A stretch of DNA of 23,136 bases from an uncultured Leucobacter sp. (GTDB lineage: Bacteria > Actinomycetota > Actinomycetes > Actinomycetales > Microbacteriaceae): assembly GCA_937967375.1 (NCBI GenBank), contig CALCJF010000024.1, positions 1 through 23,136 of the forward strand, written 5' to 3'. Made by a program: the position numbers and the translations under genes. This document shows, piece after piece, positions 15,985 through 22,887 of the stretch (the first letter of the stretch is position 1; each line of letters starts with the position of its first letter). Below the pieces are notes generated by a model. That model was not told the origin of the DNA. It did no database searches and saw nothing but the letters and a program-made list of their open reading frames with translations.

Positions 15985-16449
15985 GTGAGTACCGAAGAAC
16001 CGGCCCACAGGGCCCGCGAAACCGAGGTGCGCCCGACTGAGCAGTTCCGTGAAGATCTGAACCAGATCATTCGCGCTCGAGCCACCGATCTGTCTATCGA
16101 CGAGCAAGAGGCGGTGAACGCGCTTCCCTCGGGCGCCGCACTCTTGGTGGTGCGCCGCGGCCCTGACTTCGGCGCGCGCTTTTTGCTCGACCAGGATTCG
16201 ACGATCGCGGGCAGGCACCCCGAGGTTGATATTTTTCTCGACGACGTCACGGTATCGCGTCGTCACGCAGAGTTCTTGCGCTCAGGAACAAGTTTCTCGG
16301 TGCGAGATCTCGGCTCGTTGAACGGCACGTATAGCGCCGGGCAGCGCGTCGATGCCGAGTTCGCGCTGCACGATGGCGTTGAGGTGCAGGTGGGCAAGTA
16401 CAAGTTCACCTTCTTCGCCTCCCGTTTCGATCTGCCGGGGCAGCAGTAG
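15985..16449 (+). CDS. garA: FHA-domain protein of the GarA/OdhI family
   Basis: This 154-residue cytosolic protein has a C-terminal FHA domain with all phosphothreonine-binding hallmarks: Gly76-Arg77, Ser91-Arg-Arg-His94 and Asn113-Gly-Thr. The stretches ALLVVRRGP and IFLDDVTVSRRHAEF are near-identical to OdhI/GarA. In that family the unphosphorylated protein binds and inhibits 2-oxoglutarate dehydrogenase (and modulates glutamate dehydrogenase), and Ser/Thr kinase phosphorylation of an N-terminal ETTSVF motif relieves this. Here the aligned motif reads PTEQF, leaving a single Thr18. The GTG start has GGGAG 6 nt upstream. It abuts ftsR with no gap, the same order as in mycobacteria. Confidence 0.9.
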   Translation: MSTEEPAHRARETEVRPTEQFREDLNQIIRARATDLSIDEQEAVNALPSGAALLVVRRGPDFGARFLLDQDSTIAGRHPEVDIFLDDVTVSRRHAEFLRSGTSFSVRDLGSLNGTYSAGQRVDAEFALHDGVEVQVGKYKFTFFASRFDLPGQQ

Positions 16450-17127
16450 GTGGCGGCGCGTGCAGCAGCGGCTCAGCAAGAGCCGGTGCTTTTCAGCATT
16501 GGTCAGGTGCTTGAGCGGCTTCAGGGCGAGTTCGGCGATCTCACCCCCTCGAAGCTTCGGTTTCTCGAGGAGCAGGGTCTCGTCACCCCGCAGCGCACCA
16601 AGTCGGGCTACCGCAAGTTCTCGCAGGCTCATATCGAGCGTCTGCGCCTCATCCTGACCCTGCAGCGCGAGCACTATCTGCCGCTCAAGGTCATTGCAGA
16701 AGTGCTCGACGAGATTGATGCGGGTCGTGACCCGCTCATCCCCGGGGCATCGAACCGCGCCGCATCGAGCATTCTCGTGCCGCAGCGGCTGCTGAGCCGT
16801 GACGAGCTGCAGCGACTGACGGGCGCGGGATCGCGGTTTCTCGGCGAGGCGATTGCCGCAGGTCTGCTTCCTGCGGCCGAGGTGTTTCCCCACGAAGCCG
16901 TCGCCGAGCTCTCGGCTCTGCTGAAGCTCGCCGAGCTCGGGCTCACGCCGCGACACTTGCGAAACATGCGTGCTGCTGCAGAACGTGACGCTGATCTCAT
17001 TGTGCAGGCGGTCGAGGCGCGCGGCGTGCGCGGGGGAAGCCCCAGCGCCGTCGAGGGTGCACTCGAACTCGGTGAACTGCTTGAGATTGCTCGTGCCGGC
17101 GTGTTGCGTCGGCGCTTGAGTCGGTAG
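16450..17127 (+). CDS. ftsR: MerR-family regulator FtsR
   Basis: This 225-residue protein has an N-terminal MerR-type DNA-binding domain (about residues 13-90: FSIGQVLERLQGEF, SKLRFLEEQGLVTPQR, SGYRKFSQ, LILTLQREHYLPLKVI). A helical C-terminal half follows. It matches the Rv1828/FtsR family, which activates ftsZ and other division genes in corynebacteria and mycobacteria. The usual metal-sensing cysteines of MerR are absent. The GTG start directly follows the garA stop, so the two are co-translated. A GC-rich hairpin follows its stop codon. Confidence 0.9.
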   Translation: MAARAAAAQQEPVLFSIGQVLERLQGEFGDLTPSKLRFLEEQGLVTPQRTKSGYRKFSQAHIERLRLILTLQREHYLPLKVIAEVLDEIDAGRDPLIPGASNRAASSILVPQRLLSRDELQRLTGAGSRFLGEAIAAGLLPAAEVFPHEAVAELSALLKLAELGLTPRHLRNMRAAAERDADLIVQAVEARGVRGGSPSAVEGALELGELLEIARAGVLRRRLSR

Positions 17128-17128
17128 C

Positions 17129-17153
17129 TCGCGGCGGCGGCGGCGCGCCGCGA
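17129..17153 (+). terminator. GC-rich hairpin directly after ftsR
   Basis: TCGCGGCG (17129-17136) pairs perfectly with CGCCGCGA (17146-17153) across a GGC-repeat loop, starting 2 nt after the ftsR stop. There is no downstream T-run, so termination by this hairpin would be atypical. It marks the boundary between the garA-ftsR pair and the second MerR gene. Confidence 0.45.
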
Positions 17154-17181
17154 CACACCTAAAGTTTTAGTTGAAGGTTAA

Positions 17182-17210
17182 TTGCTTCAGGGTGCTTCGA
17201 GCGCTAAGTT
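17182..17210 (+). promoter_or_regulatory. Candidate promoter of the Rv1830-like MerR gene
   Basis: TTGCTT (17182-17187) and TAAGTT (17205-17210) are separated by 17 nt in an AT-richer stretch, with the -10 ending 35 nt before the ATG. A 12-bp palindrome, CTAAAGTTTTAG (17159-17170), lies just upstream of the -35 and could be an activator or autoregulatory site. Confidence 0.4.
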
Positions 17211-17245
17211 TGAGGGAGCAATCGAGCAGCAGAGAGAGGATCGCG

Positions 17246-17800
17246 ATGGACGGTTTCGCGCAAACACCCACCATTGTTTCCTCTCCCCAAATCCTGTTCG
17301 ATGATGGCCTACCGCAGCTCGATCGAGAAGGCGGATTCAAGGGCGCCGTGGCCGCAAAAGCCGCGGGGATCAGCTACCGCCAACTCGACTACTGGGCGCG
17401 CACCGGCCTCGTTGAGCCGACCGTTCAGGGCGCGAGTGGTTCGGGCTCGCAGCGCCTGTATGGGTTTCGCGACATCCTCGTGCTGAAGCTCGTCAAGCGC
17501 CTGCTCGACACCGGCATCTCGCTGCAGCAGATTCGCACGGCCGTCGCCCAGCTGCGCGAATCGGGGGTGCACGACCTCGCCGAGACCACGCTCATGAGCG
17601 ATGGCGCAAGCGTGTATCTCTGCACCTCAAACGACGAGGTGATCGACCTCGTGAGCCGCGGCCAGGGCGTGTTCGGTATTGCCGTCGGCAAGGTGCTGCG
17701 CGAGGTTGAGACCTCGCTCGTGGACCTTGATGATCGTCGCCAGGAGGCCGATCAGCTCGATGAGCTCGCCGCACGTCGCCAGGCGCGCAAGATTTCATAG
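17246..17800 (+). CDS. MerR-type regulator, homologue of mycobacterial Rv1830
   Basis: This 184-residue protein has a MerR-like winged helix (about residues 30-100: AAKAAGISYRQLDYWARTGL, SGSQRLYGFRDILVLKLVKR, LLDTGISLQQIRTAV). The C-terminal part contains DLAETTLMSDGASVYLCTS and SRGQGVFGIAVGKVLREVE, near-identical in pattern to Rv1830 of M. tuberculosis. Functions linked to growth and stress tolerance have been described for that family; the effector is unknown. The chosen ATG has AGAGAGAGGA 5 nt upstream. In mycobacteria a DUF151 nuclease gene (Rv1829) lies between ftsR and this gene; here it is absent and replaced by a 118-nt gap with a hairpin and candidate promoter. Confidence 0.85.
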   Translation: MDGFAQTPTIVSSPQILFDDGLPQLDREGGFKGAVAAKAAGISYRQLDYWARTGLVEPTVQGASGSGSQRLYGFRDILVLKLVKRLLDTGISLQQIRTAVAQLRESGVHDLAETTLMSDGASVYLCTSNDEVIDLVSRGQGVFGIAVGKVLREVETSLVDLDDRRQEADQLDELAARRQARKIS

Positions 17801-17818
17801 CAGCTAGCCGCTGCTTCG

Positions 17819-17846
17819 GTATGCCTAGGTACTTATCTAGGCATAC
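17819..17846. terminator. Inverted repeat between convergent MerR and ParA genes (probable bidirectional terminator)
   Basis: A perfect 10-bp repeat, GTATGCCTAG (17819-17828) with CTAGGCATAC (17837-17846), encloses an 8-nt loop in the 63-nt gap between convergent stops. T-runs on either side are poor (TTAGACTT on the + strand). Its position suggests a terminator; a protein-binding site is possible. Confidence 0.5.
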
Positions 17847-17863
17847 TTAGACTTGGCTTCGCC

Positions 17864-18751
17864 TCAGTCGTCGTTGTGATCGGTGACGGCTGTGTCTTCG
17901 CCAACCACGGGATCGTTCTCAGGCACCACTGCCGTGGCCGGCTGTCGAGAGCCGGTAGTGGCAGATCGAACTTCGATGCCCGCAGCCTCGGCGACCTGGT
18001 CGAGCACCTGGTCGAAGTAACCGGCCATCTCTTGCGCAGCATCGCCGGGCCAGAGATGCACGGGTTTCGCGGCGCCCTGCGCCTGTTGCAGCGAGGTGCG
18101 CTCGGGCAGCTGCGGCGAAAGCACGAGAGACCCGAAGAGCTCTTTGAGCTCACGGATACGGAACTGGTGTTCCATCGACTGTGGCCTCGTGCGGTTCACC
18201 AGAATGCCGAGCGGCTCGAGCCGGGGGCTCACGCCGCGCCGCACCTCTTCGATCGCGCGCAGCGCTCTGTCGGCAGCAGACACCGCGAACAGGCCCGGCT
18301 CGGTGACAACGAGTACGCGGTCGCTCGCTGCCCATGCGGTGCGGGTGAGCGCGTTGAGCGAGGGTGCGCAGTCGATAATGACGAGGTCGTAATCGCTTTC
18401 GACTACAGCGAGTGCCTCTTCGAGCTTCCAGATCTCGCGAATCGAAGGGTGCGGGCCGTCGAAATTGATGGCCGAAGGGCTGCCGATGAGCAGGTCAATC
18501 GAGCCCTCGTGATGTTGGCTCCATCCGCTCGCGGCGATGGCCGAGCGAATCGACTTCGGCTTCTCGAGCACCGCCGCGATGTTGTCGTATCCTTCGGGGT
18601 TCACGTCGAGCCCGGTCGAGACATCTGATTGCGGGTCAAGGTCGACCACCAGGGTGCGCAGGCCGCGCGAGAATGCAGCCGAGGCGAGGCCCAGGGCCAC
18701 TGTGGTCTTTCCGACGCCGCCCTTGAGAGAGCTCACACTAAGAACATGCAC
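17864..18751 (-). CDS. Orphan ParA/MinD-family ATPase
   Basis: This 295-residue P-loop ATPase has the deviant Walker A motif KGGVGKTT (signature Lys10, Lys15), Walker A' VVDLDPQSD, and Walker B DLVIIDCAPS. ParA proteins use ATP-dependent dimerisation and DNA binding to position chromosomes, plasmids or other cargo. No parB or parS is nearby, so this is an orphan, perhaps analogous to the PldP/Rv1708-type ParA-like proteins of corynebacteria and mycobacteria (inference). The C-terminal 40 residues are polar and acidic, probably disordered. The GTG start lies 6 nt from a good -10 box, suggesting leaderless translation. It is divergent from pyc. Confidence 0.88.
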   Translation of the reverse strand: MHVLSVSSLKGGVGKTTVALGLASAAFSRGLRTLVVDLDPQSDVSTGLDVNPEGYDNIAAVLEKPKSIRSAIAASGWSQHHEGSIDLLIGSPSAINFDGPHPSIREIWKLEEALAVVESDYDLVIIDCAPSLNALTRTAWAASDRVLVVTEPGLFAVSAADRALRAIEEVRRGVSPRLEPLGILVNRTRPQSMEHQFRIRELKELFGSLVLSPQLPERTSLQQAQGAAKPVHLWPGDAAQEMAGYFDQVLDQVAEAAGIEVRSATTGSRQPATAVVPENDPVVGEDTAVTDHNDD

Positions 18752-18757
18752 CCACCC

Positions 18758-18787
18758 AGTCTACGGTGGGCCTGCACTTCTAGGCAA
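18758..18787 (-). promoter_or_regulatory. Leaderless promoter of the parA-like gene
   Basis: On the minus strand TTGCCT (18782-18787) and TAGACT (18758-18763) are spaced by 18 nt, and the -10 ends 6 nt before the GTG start, so transcription should begin at or next to the start codon. There is no Shine-Dalgarno sequence. A 6-bp inverted repeat, CCCACC/GGTGGG (18751-18756 and 18765-18770), brackets the -10 and may be an operator. Confidence 0.55.
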
Positions 18788-18874
18788 AGCCCGAAGCCAA
18801 TAGCGAACGCTCAAACCCCGCCGTGTCCACCTGCCTGAAAGCCGGCTGAAATATATCTGAGATACGCGTGCGTG

Positions 18875-18880
18875 TAGGCT
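18875..18880 (+). promoter_or_regulatory. Possible -10 box of pyc
   Basis: TAGGCT, a TAnnnT -10 variant, lies 48 nt upstream of the pyc GTG start. A comparable GTAGGCTG occurs upstream of garA (15953-15960). No clear -35 hexamer is visible, so support is weak. Confidence 0.3.
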
Positions 18881-18928
18881 GTGGCCTGGGCAGAATCCAG
18901 CAGGCTGGGCATGATACAGAGGAGTTCC

Positions 18929-21900
18929 GTGTTCAAAAAAATTCTGGTTGCCAATCGTGGCGAGATCGCGATTCGCGCGTTTCGTGCAGCAAACGAGCTG
19001 GGAGCCGGCACGGTTGCCGTGTTTCCCTACGAAGATAGAAACTCGCTGCACCGGCTGAAAGCAGACGAGGCATATCTGATTGGCGTCGAGGGGCACCCCG
19101 TGCGCGCCTATCTCGATGTGCAGGAGATTGTGCGGGTCGCGAAAGACGCCGGATGCGATGCGATCTATCCGGGATACGGTTTTCTCTCAGAGAATCCCGA
19201 ACTGGCTGCTGCGGCGGCCGAAGCCGGAATCACCTTTATCGGCCCGGGCAAACAAGCCCTCGAGATGGCAGGCAATAAGGTCGCAGCAAAAGAGCACGCG
19301 ATCGCGGCCGGCGTTCCCGTGCTGCGCTCGACCCCACCATCGACCGATGTCGACGCGCTGATCGAGGGCGCGCGCGGCATCGGATTCCCTGTGTTCGCGA
19401 AAGCCGTGGCGGGTGGCGGTGGCCGCGGCATGCGTCGAGTAGAGCGCGAAGAGGATCTGCGAGCGGCCCTCGAGTCAGCAATGCGCGAGGCCGAGAGCGC
19501 GTTCGGTGACCCCACTATGTTTATCGAGCAGGCGGTGCTGCGGCCTCGTCACATCGAAGTGCAGGTGCTCGCAGACCGCACCGGAGCGACGGTGCACCTG
19601 TACGAGCGTGACTGCTCCGTGCAGCGACGCCACCAGAAGGTGGTCGAGATTGCGCCGGCGCCAAACCTCGACCCAGCGGTGCGAGACGCGCTGACACGCG
19701 ACGCCATCGCGTTTGCGAAGAGCATCGGGTATGAGAACGCGGGCACCGTCGAGTTCTTGCTCGACACCGAGGGCGAGCGCACCGGCGAGCACGTGTTCAT
19801 CGAGATGAACCCGCGTATTCAGGTTGAGCACACGGTGACCGAGGAGGTCACCGACGTCGACCTCGTGCAGGCGCAGATGCGGATCGCAGCGGGCGAGACC
19901 CTTGCCGATCTCGGCTTGACCCAAGACCAGATTCACCTGCGAGGGGCGGCCCTGCAGTGCCGCATCACGACTGAGAACCCCGCCGACGGCTTTCGCCCCG
20001 ACCTCGGACGCATCACGACGTATCGCTCGCCGGGTGGCGGCGGCGTCCGACTCGACGGTGGCACCATCAACCCGGGCGCACACATCAGCCCGCATTTCGA
20101 CTCGATGCTTGCGAAGCTCACGTGTCGCGGGCGCGACTTCGAGGCCGCAGTCGTTCGGGCGAGGCGGGCGCTCGCCGAGTTTCGCATTCGCGGCGTGGCC
20201 ACGAACATCCCGTTTCTGCAGGCCGTGCTCGACGACGCCGCCTTCCAGACCGGGGACGTCTCGACCTCGTTCATCGAAGAGCGGCCAGAGCTGCTCACGC
20301 TGAACAAGCCGAAGGACCGCGCGACCCGAATGCTGCAGTACCTCGCAGACGTGACGGTGAACCAGCCGAACGGTCCGCGCCCAGAGGGCGTCGACCCCTC
20401 GATGAAACTCCCCGTGCTCGATCTCGACACCCCGGTGCCTGCGGGCCAGCGCCAGCGTTTGCTCGAACTCGGGCCGGAGGGCTTCGCGAAAGCGCTGCGG
20501 GCGCAGACTGCGCTGGCCGTAACCGAGACGACCTTTCGCGACGCTCACCAGTCGCTATTGGCGACCCGCGTGCGCACTCGCGATCTGGTCGCGGTCGCAC
20601 CGCATGTTGCCCGGCTCACCCCGCAGCTGCTCTCGGTTGAGGCATGGGGTGGGGCGACGTACGACGTTGCGCTGCGCTTCCTGAGCGAAGACCCATGGCA
20701 GCGCCTCGCGGCGCTTCGCGAAGCCATGCCGAACCTGCCGATCCAAATGTTGCTCCGTGGCCAGAACACGGTCGGGTACACGCCCTACCCAGCGCGCGTC
20801 GCCGAAGCGTTTGTTCGTGAGGCGGCCGCGACGGGCGTCGACATCTTCCGTATTTTCGATGCGCTGAACGACGTGAACCAGATGCGGGTGGCGATCGATG
20901 CGGTGCGCGAGACAGGCACCGCGGTCGCTGAGGTGGCGCTCTGCTACACCGGCGACCTCATGAACCCGGCAGAGAACAAGTTCACGCTCGACTACTACCT
21001 GCGGCTCGCCGACCAGATCGTCGATGCCGGCGCCCACGTGCTCGCGATCAAAGACATGGCGGGTCTCTTGCGGCCCGCCGCAGCGGAGCGGCTCGTCACG
21101 GCCCTGCGCGAGCGCTTCGAGCTGCCGGTGCACCTGCACACGCACGACACGCCAGGCGGGCAACTCGCCACACTGCTCGCGGCGGCCCGAGCCGGCGTCG
21201 ACGCGGTCGATGCTGCCTCGGCACCCATGTCGGGTACCACCTCGCAGCCCTCGCTCTCGGCTCTCGTCGCCGCTCTCGCGCACACCGAACGAGACACCGG
21301 GCTCGATGCTGACGCGGTGTACGGGCTCGAGCCCTACTGGAGTGCCGTGCGCGGTGCGTACCGGCCGTTCGAGTCGGGGCTGCCCTCTCCGACGGGGCGC
21401 GTCTATTCGCACGAGATTCCGGGCGGCCAGCTGTCGAACCTGAGGCAGCAGGCGATCGCACTCGGCCTCGCCGACAACTTCGAGAAGATCGAAGACATGT
21501 ATGCGTCGGCAGACCGCATTCTCGGGCGTATTCCGAAGGTGACGCCTTCTTCGAAGGTCGTCGGCGATCTGGCGTTGCACCTTGCGGCGGTCGACGCCGA
21601 TCCCGCTGACTTCGAGGCACACCCCGAAAAGTACGACATTCCCGACTCGGTCGTTGGTTTTCTCGCGGGTGAGCTCGGCGAGATTCCCGGCGGTTGGCCT
21701 GAGCCGTTCCGGTCAAAGGTGCTCGCCGGTCGTGACGTGTCGATCAGCGTGGCCGGTGTCAGCGATGAAGACGCTGCCCTGCTGAACGGTTCGAGCGAAG
21801 AACGCCGAGACACCCTGAACCGCCTGCTGTTCGCTGGCCCAACAGCGCACTACCACTCGATGCGAGAGCAGTACGGCGATCTGTCGATCCTTGACACCAG

Positions 21901-22342
21901 TGATTACCTGTATGGCCTCGAAGCCGGTGCCGAGCACGCGATAGACCTGTCGCGCGGTGTGCGCCTCTACGTGGGGCTCGAGGCGATCGGTGAGGCCGAC
22001 GACAAGGGCATGCGCACCGTCATGGTTCGGGTGAACGGTCAACTGCGCCCCGTGTTCGCAAAAGACGATTCGGTAGCGGTGACTGTCGTGACCGCGGAGA
22101 AAGCTGACAAGAACGTGGCAGGCCAGGTGGCCGCGCCGTTCTCGGGAACAGTCACGCAGAAGCTGTCGGTGGGCGACACCGTTGAAGCGGGGCAGCCTGT
22201 CGCTACGATTGAGGCGATGAAGATGGAGGCAGCGATCACCGCACCTGTCAGCGGGCGTGTGGCGCGACTTGCCTTCGAAGGTGCGCGAGGAGTCGAATCG
22301 GGCGACCTCGTGCTGGTTGTTGAGGAGTTACCTGCCGCATGA
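18929..22342 (+). CDS. pyc: Pyruvate carboxylase
   Basis: This single-chain anaplerotic enzyme of about 1137 residues carboxylates pyruvate to oxaloacetate using ATP and bicarbonate. The biotin carboxylase domain (1-450) has the ATP-grasp glycine loop at 161-168 (AGGGGRGM) and EMNPRIQVEHTVTE from Glu292. The carboxyltransferase domain starts near TFRDAHQS (535-542), with the carboxylated-lysine candidate Lys708 (AIKDMAG) and metal His737/His739 (HLHTHD). The C-terminal biotinyl domain carries EAMKMEA, with biotin on Lys1098. Length matches corynebacterial and mycobacterial enzymes. I chose GTG 18929 (MFKKILVANRGEIAIR) because it gives the canonical N-terminus and AGAGGAG precedes it; an in-frame ATG at 18911 is possible. 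The stop overlaps def. Confidence 0.97.
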   Translation: MFKKILVANRGEIAIRAFRAANELGAGTVAVFPYEDRNSLHRLKADEAYLIGVEGHPVRAYLDVQEIVRVAKDAGCDAIYPGYGFLSENPELAAAAAEAGITFIGPGKQALEMAGNKVAAKEHAIAAGVPVLRSTPPSTDVDALIEGARGIGFPVFAKAVAGGGGRGMRRVEREEDLRAALESAMREAESAFGDPTMFIEQAVLRPRHIEVQVLADRTGATVHLYERDCSVQRRHQKVVEIAPAPNLDPAVRDALTRDAIAFAKSIGYENAGTVEFLLDTEGERTGEHVFIEMNPRIQVEHTVTEEVTDVDLVQAQMRIAAGETLADLGLTQDQIHLRGAALQCRITTENPADGFRPDLGRITTYRSPGGGGVRLDGGTINPGAHISPHFDSMLAKLTCRGRDFEAAVVRARRALAEFRIRGVATNIPFLQAVLDDAAFQTGDVSTSFIEERPELLTLNKPKDRATRMLQYLADVTVNQPNGPRPEGVDPSMKLPVLDLDTPVPAGQRQRLLELGPEGFAKALRAQTALAVTETTFRDAHQSLLATRVRTRDLVAVAPHVARLTPQLLSVEAWGGATYDVALRFLSEDPWQRLAALREAMPNLPIQMLLRGQNTVGYTPYPARVAEAFVREAAATGVDIFRIFDALNDVNQMRVAIDAVRETGTAVAEVALCYTGDLMNPAENKFTLDYYLRLADQIVDAGAHVLAIKDMAGLLRPAAAERLVTALRERFELPVHLHTHDTPGGQLATLLAAARAGVDAVDAASAPMSGTTSQPSLSALVAALAHTERDTGLDADAVYGLEPYWSAVRGAYRPFESGLPSPTGRVYSHEIPGGQLSNLRQQAIALGLADNFEKIEDMYASADRILGRIPKVTPSSKVVGDLALHLAAVDADPADFEAHPEKYDIPDSVVGFLAGELGEIPGGWPEPFRSKVLAGRDVSISVAGVSDEDAALLNGSSEERRDTLNRLLFAGPTAHYHSMREQYGDLSILDTSDYLYGLEAGAEHAIDLSRGVRLYVGLEAIGEADDKGMRTVMVRVNGQLRPVFAKDDSVAVTVVTAEKADKNVAGQVAAPFSGTVTQKLSVGDTVEAGQPVATIEAMKMEAAITAPVSGRVARLAFEGARGVESGDLVLVVEELPAA

Positions 22343-22830
22343 CGGTACGCGAAATTCGCAAGTTCGGGGATCCCGTGCTGCGCACGGTGTGCGAGCCAGT
22401 CGGCGAGATCAACGAGGGGGTGCGCTCGCTCGTGGCCGACCTGCTCGACACCGTTGCCTTCGATGGGAGGGCTGGGCTTGCCGCCACGCAGATCGGCTTC
22501 ACGCAGCGCGCGTTCAGCCTGAACATCGACGGGGAGATCAGTTACGTGCTGAACCCCGAACTCGTCGAGGTCTCGGGGGAGCCAGTGCTCACCGGCGAGG
22601 GCTGCCTTTCGGTGCCCGAGCTGTGGTTCGAGGTGTTGCGCTACCCGCACGCGGTAGTACGGGGGATCGACCTGAACGGCGACGAGGTCGTCATCGAGGG
22701 TGACGGGCTCATGGCGCAAGCGCTGCAGCACGAGTGCGATCACCTGGACGGCAAGCTCTACCTCAGCCGTCTCGATCGTGAAAGCCGGGGCGATGCAATG
22801 CGACAGATCCGGGCATCAACCTGGTTCTAG
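22339..22830 (+). CDS. def: Peptide deformylase
   Basis: This 163-residue metalloenzyme removes the N-formyl group from nascent proteins. All three family motifs are present: motif 1 GLAATQ at 46-51, motif 2 EGCLS at 87-91 (metal ligand Cys89), and motif 3 HECDH at 131-135 (metal ligands His131 and His135, catalytic Glu132). The ATG overlaps the pyc stop as ATGA, so the two genes are translationally coupled. It is not next to fmt, the usual partner, so it may be one of several deformylases in the genome. A strong terminator follows. Confidence 0.95.
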   Translation: MTVREIRKFGDPVLRTVCEPVGEINEGVRSLVADLLDTVAFDGRAGLAATQIGFTQRAFSLNIDGEISYVLNPELVEVSGEPVLTGEGCLSVPELWFEVLRYPHAVVRGIDLNGDEVVIEGDGLMAQALQHECDHLDGKLYLSRLDRESRGDAMRQIRASTWF

Positions 22831-22840
22831 GCAAAGAAAA

Positions 22841-22870
22841 GGGCTGGTGCGTTATTTCTCGCACCAGCCC
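22841..22870. terminator. Bidirectional intrinsic terminator between def and the acyl-CoA ligase gene
   Basis: A perfect 10-bp stem, GGGCTGGTGC (22841-22850) with GCACCAGCCC (22861-22870), encloses a 10-nt loop. On the minus strand it is followed directly by TTTTCTTT; on the plus strand by TGATCCTTTT. It therefore serves both convergent genes, and is stronger for the leftward one. Confidence 0.88.
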
Positions 22871-22887
22871 TGATCCTTTTCGAAGAG

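Noticed and set aside
17171..17245. N-terminal extension of the Rv1830-like MerR protein by 25 residues
   Set aside because: ATG 17246 has a strong AGAGAGAGGA site, and the extension would run through the candidate promoter.
17819..17846. Inverted repeat near parA considered as a parS centromere
   Set aside because: It does not resemble the parS consensus (TGTTTCACGTGAAACA) and lies between two convergent stops, fitting a terminator better.
18881..18928. Upstream start for pyruvate carboxylase
   Set aside because: Pyruvate carboxylases begin MFKKILVANRGEI, matching GTG 18929 with its purine-rich ribosome-binding site; the extra residues overlap the leader and a possible promoter.
19475..21622. 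Two long minus-strand open frames (19475-20548, 20555-21622) opposite pyc
   Set aside because: Arg/Val/His-rich shadow translations under a fully conserved pyruvate carboxylase; high GC suppresses stops in this frame.
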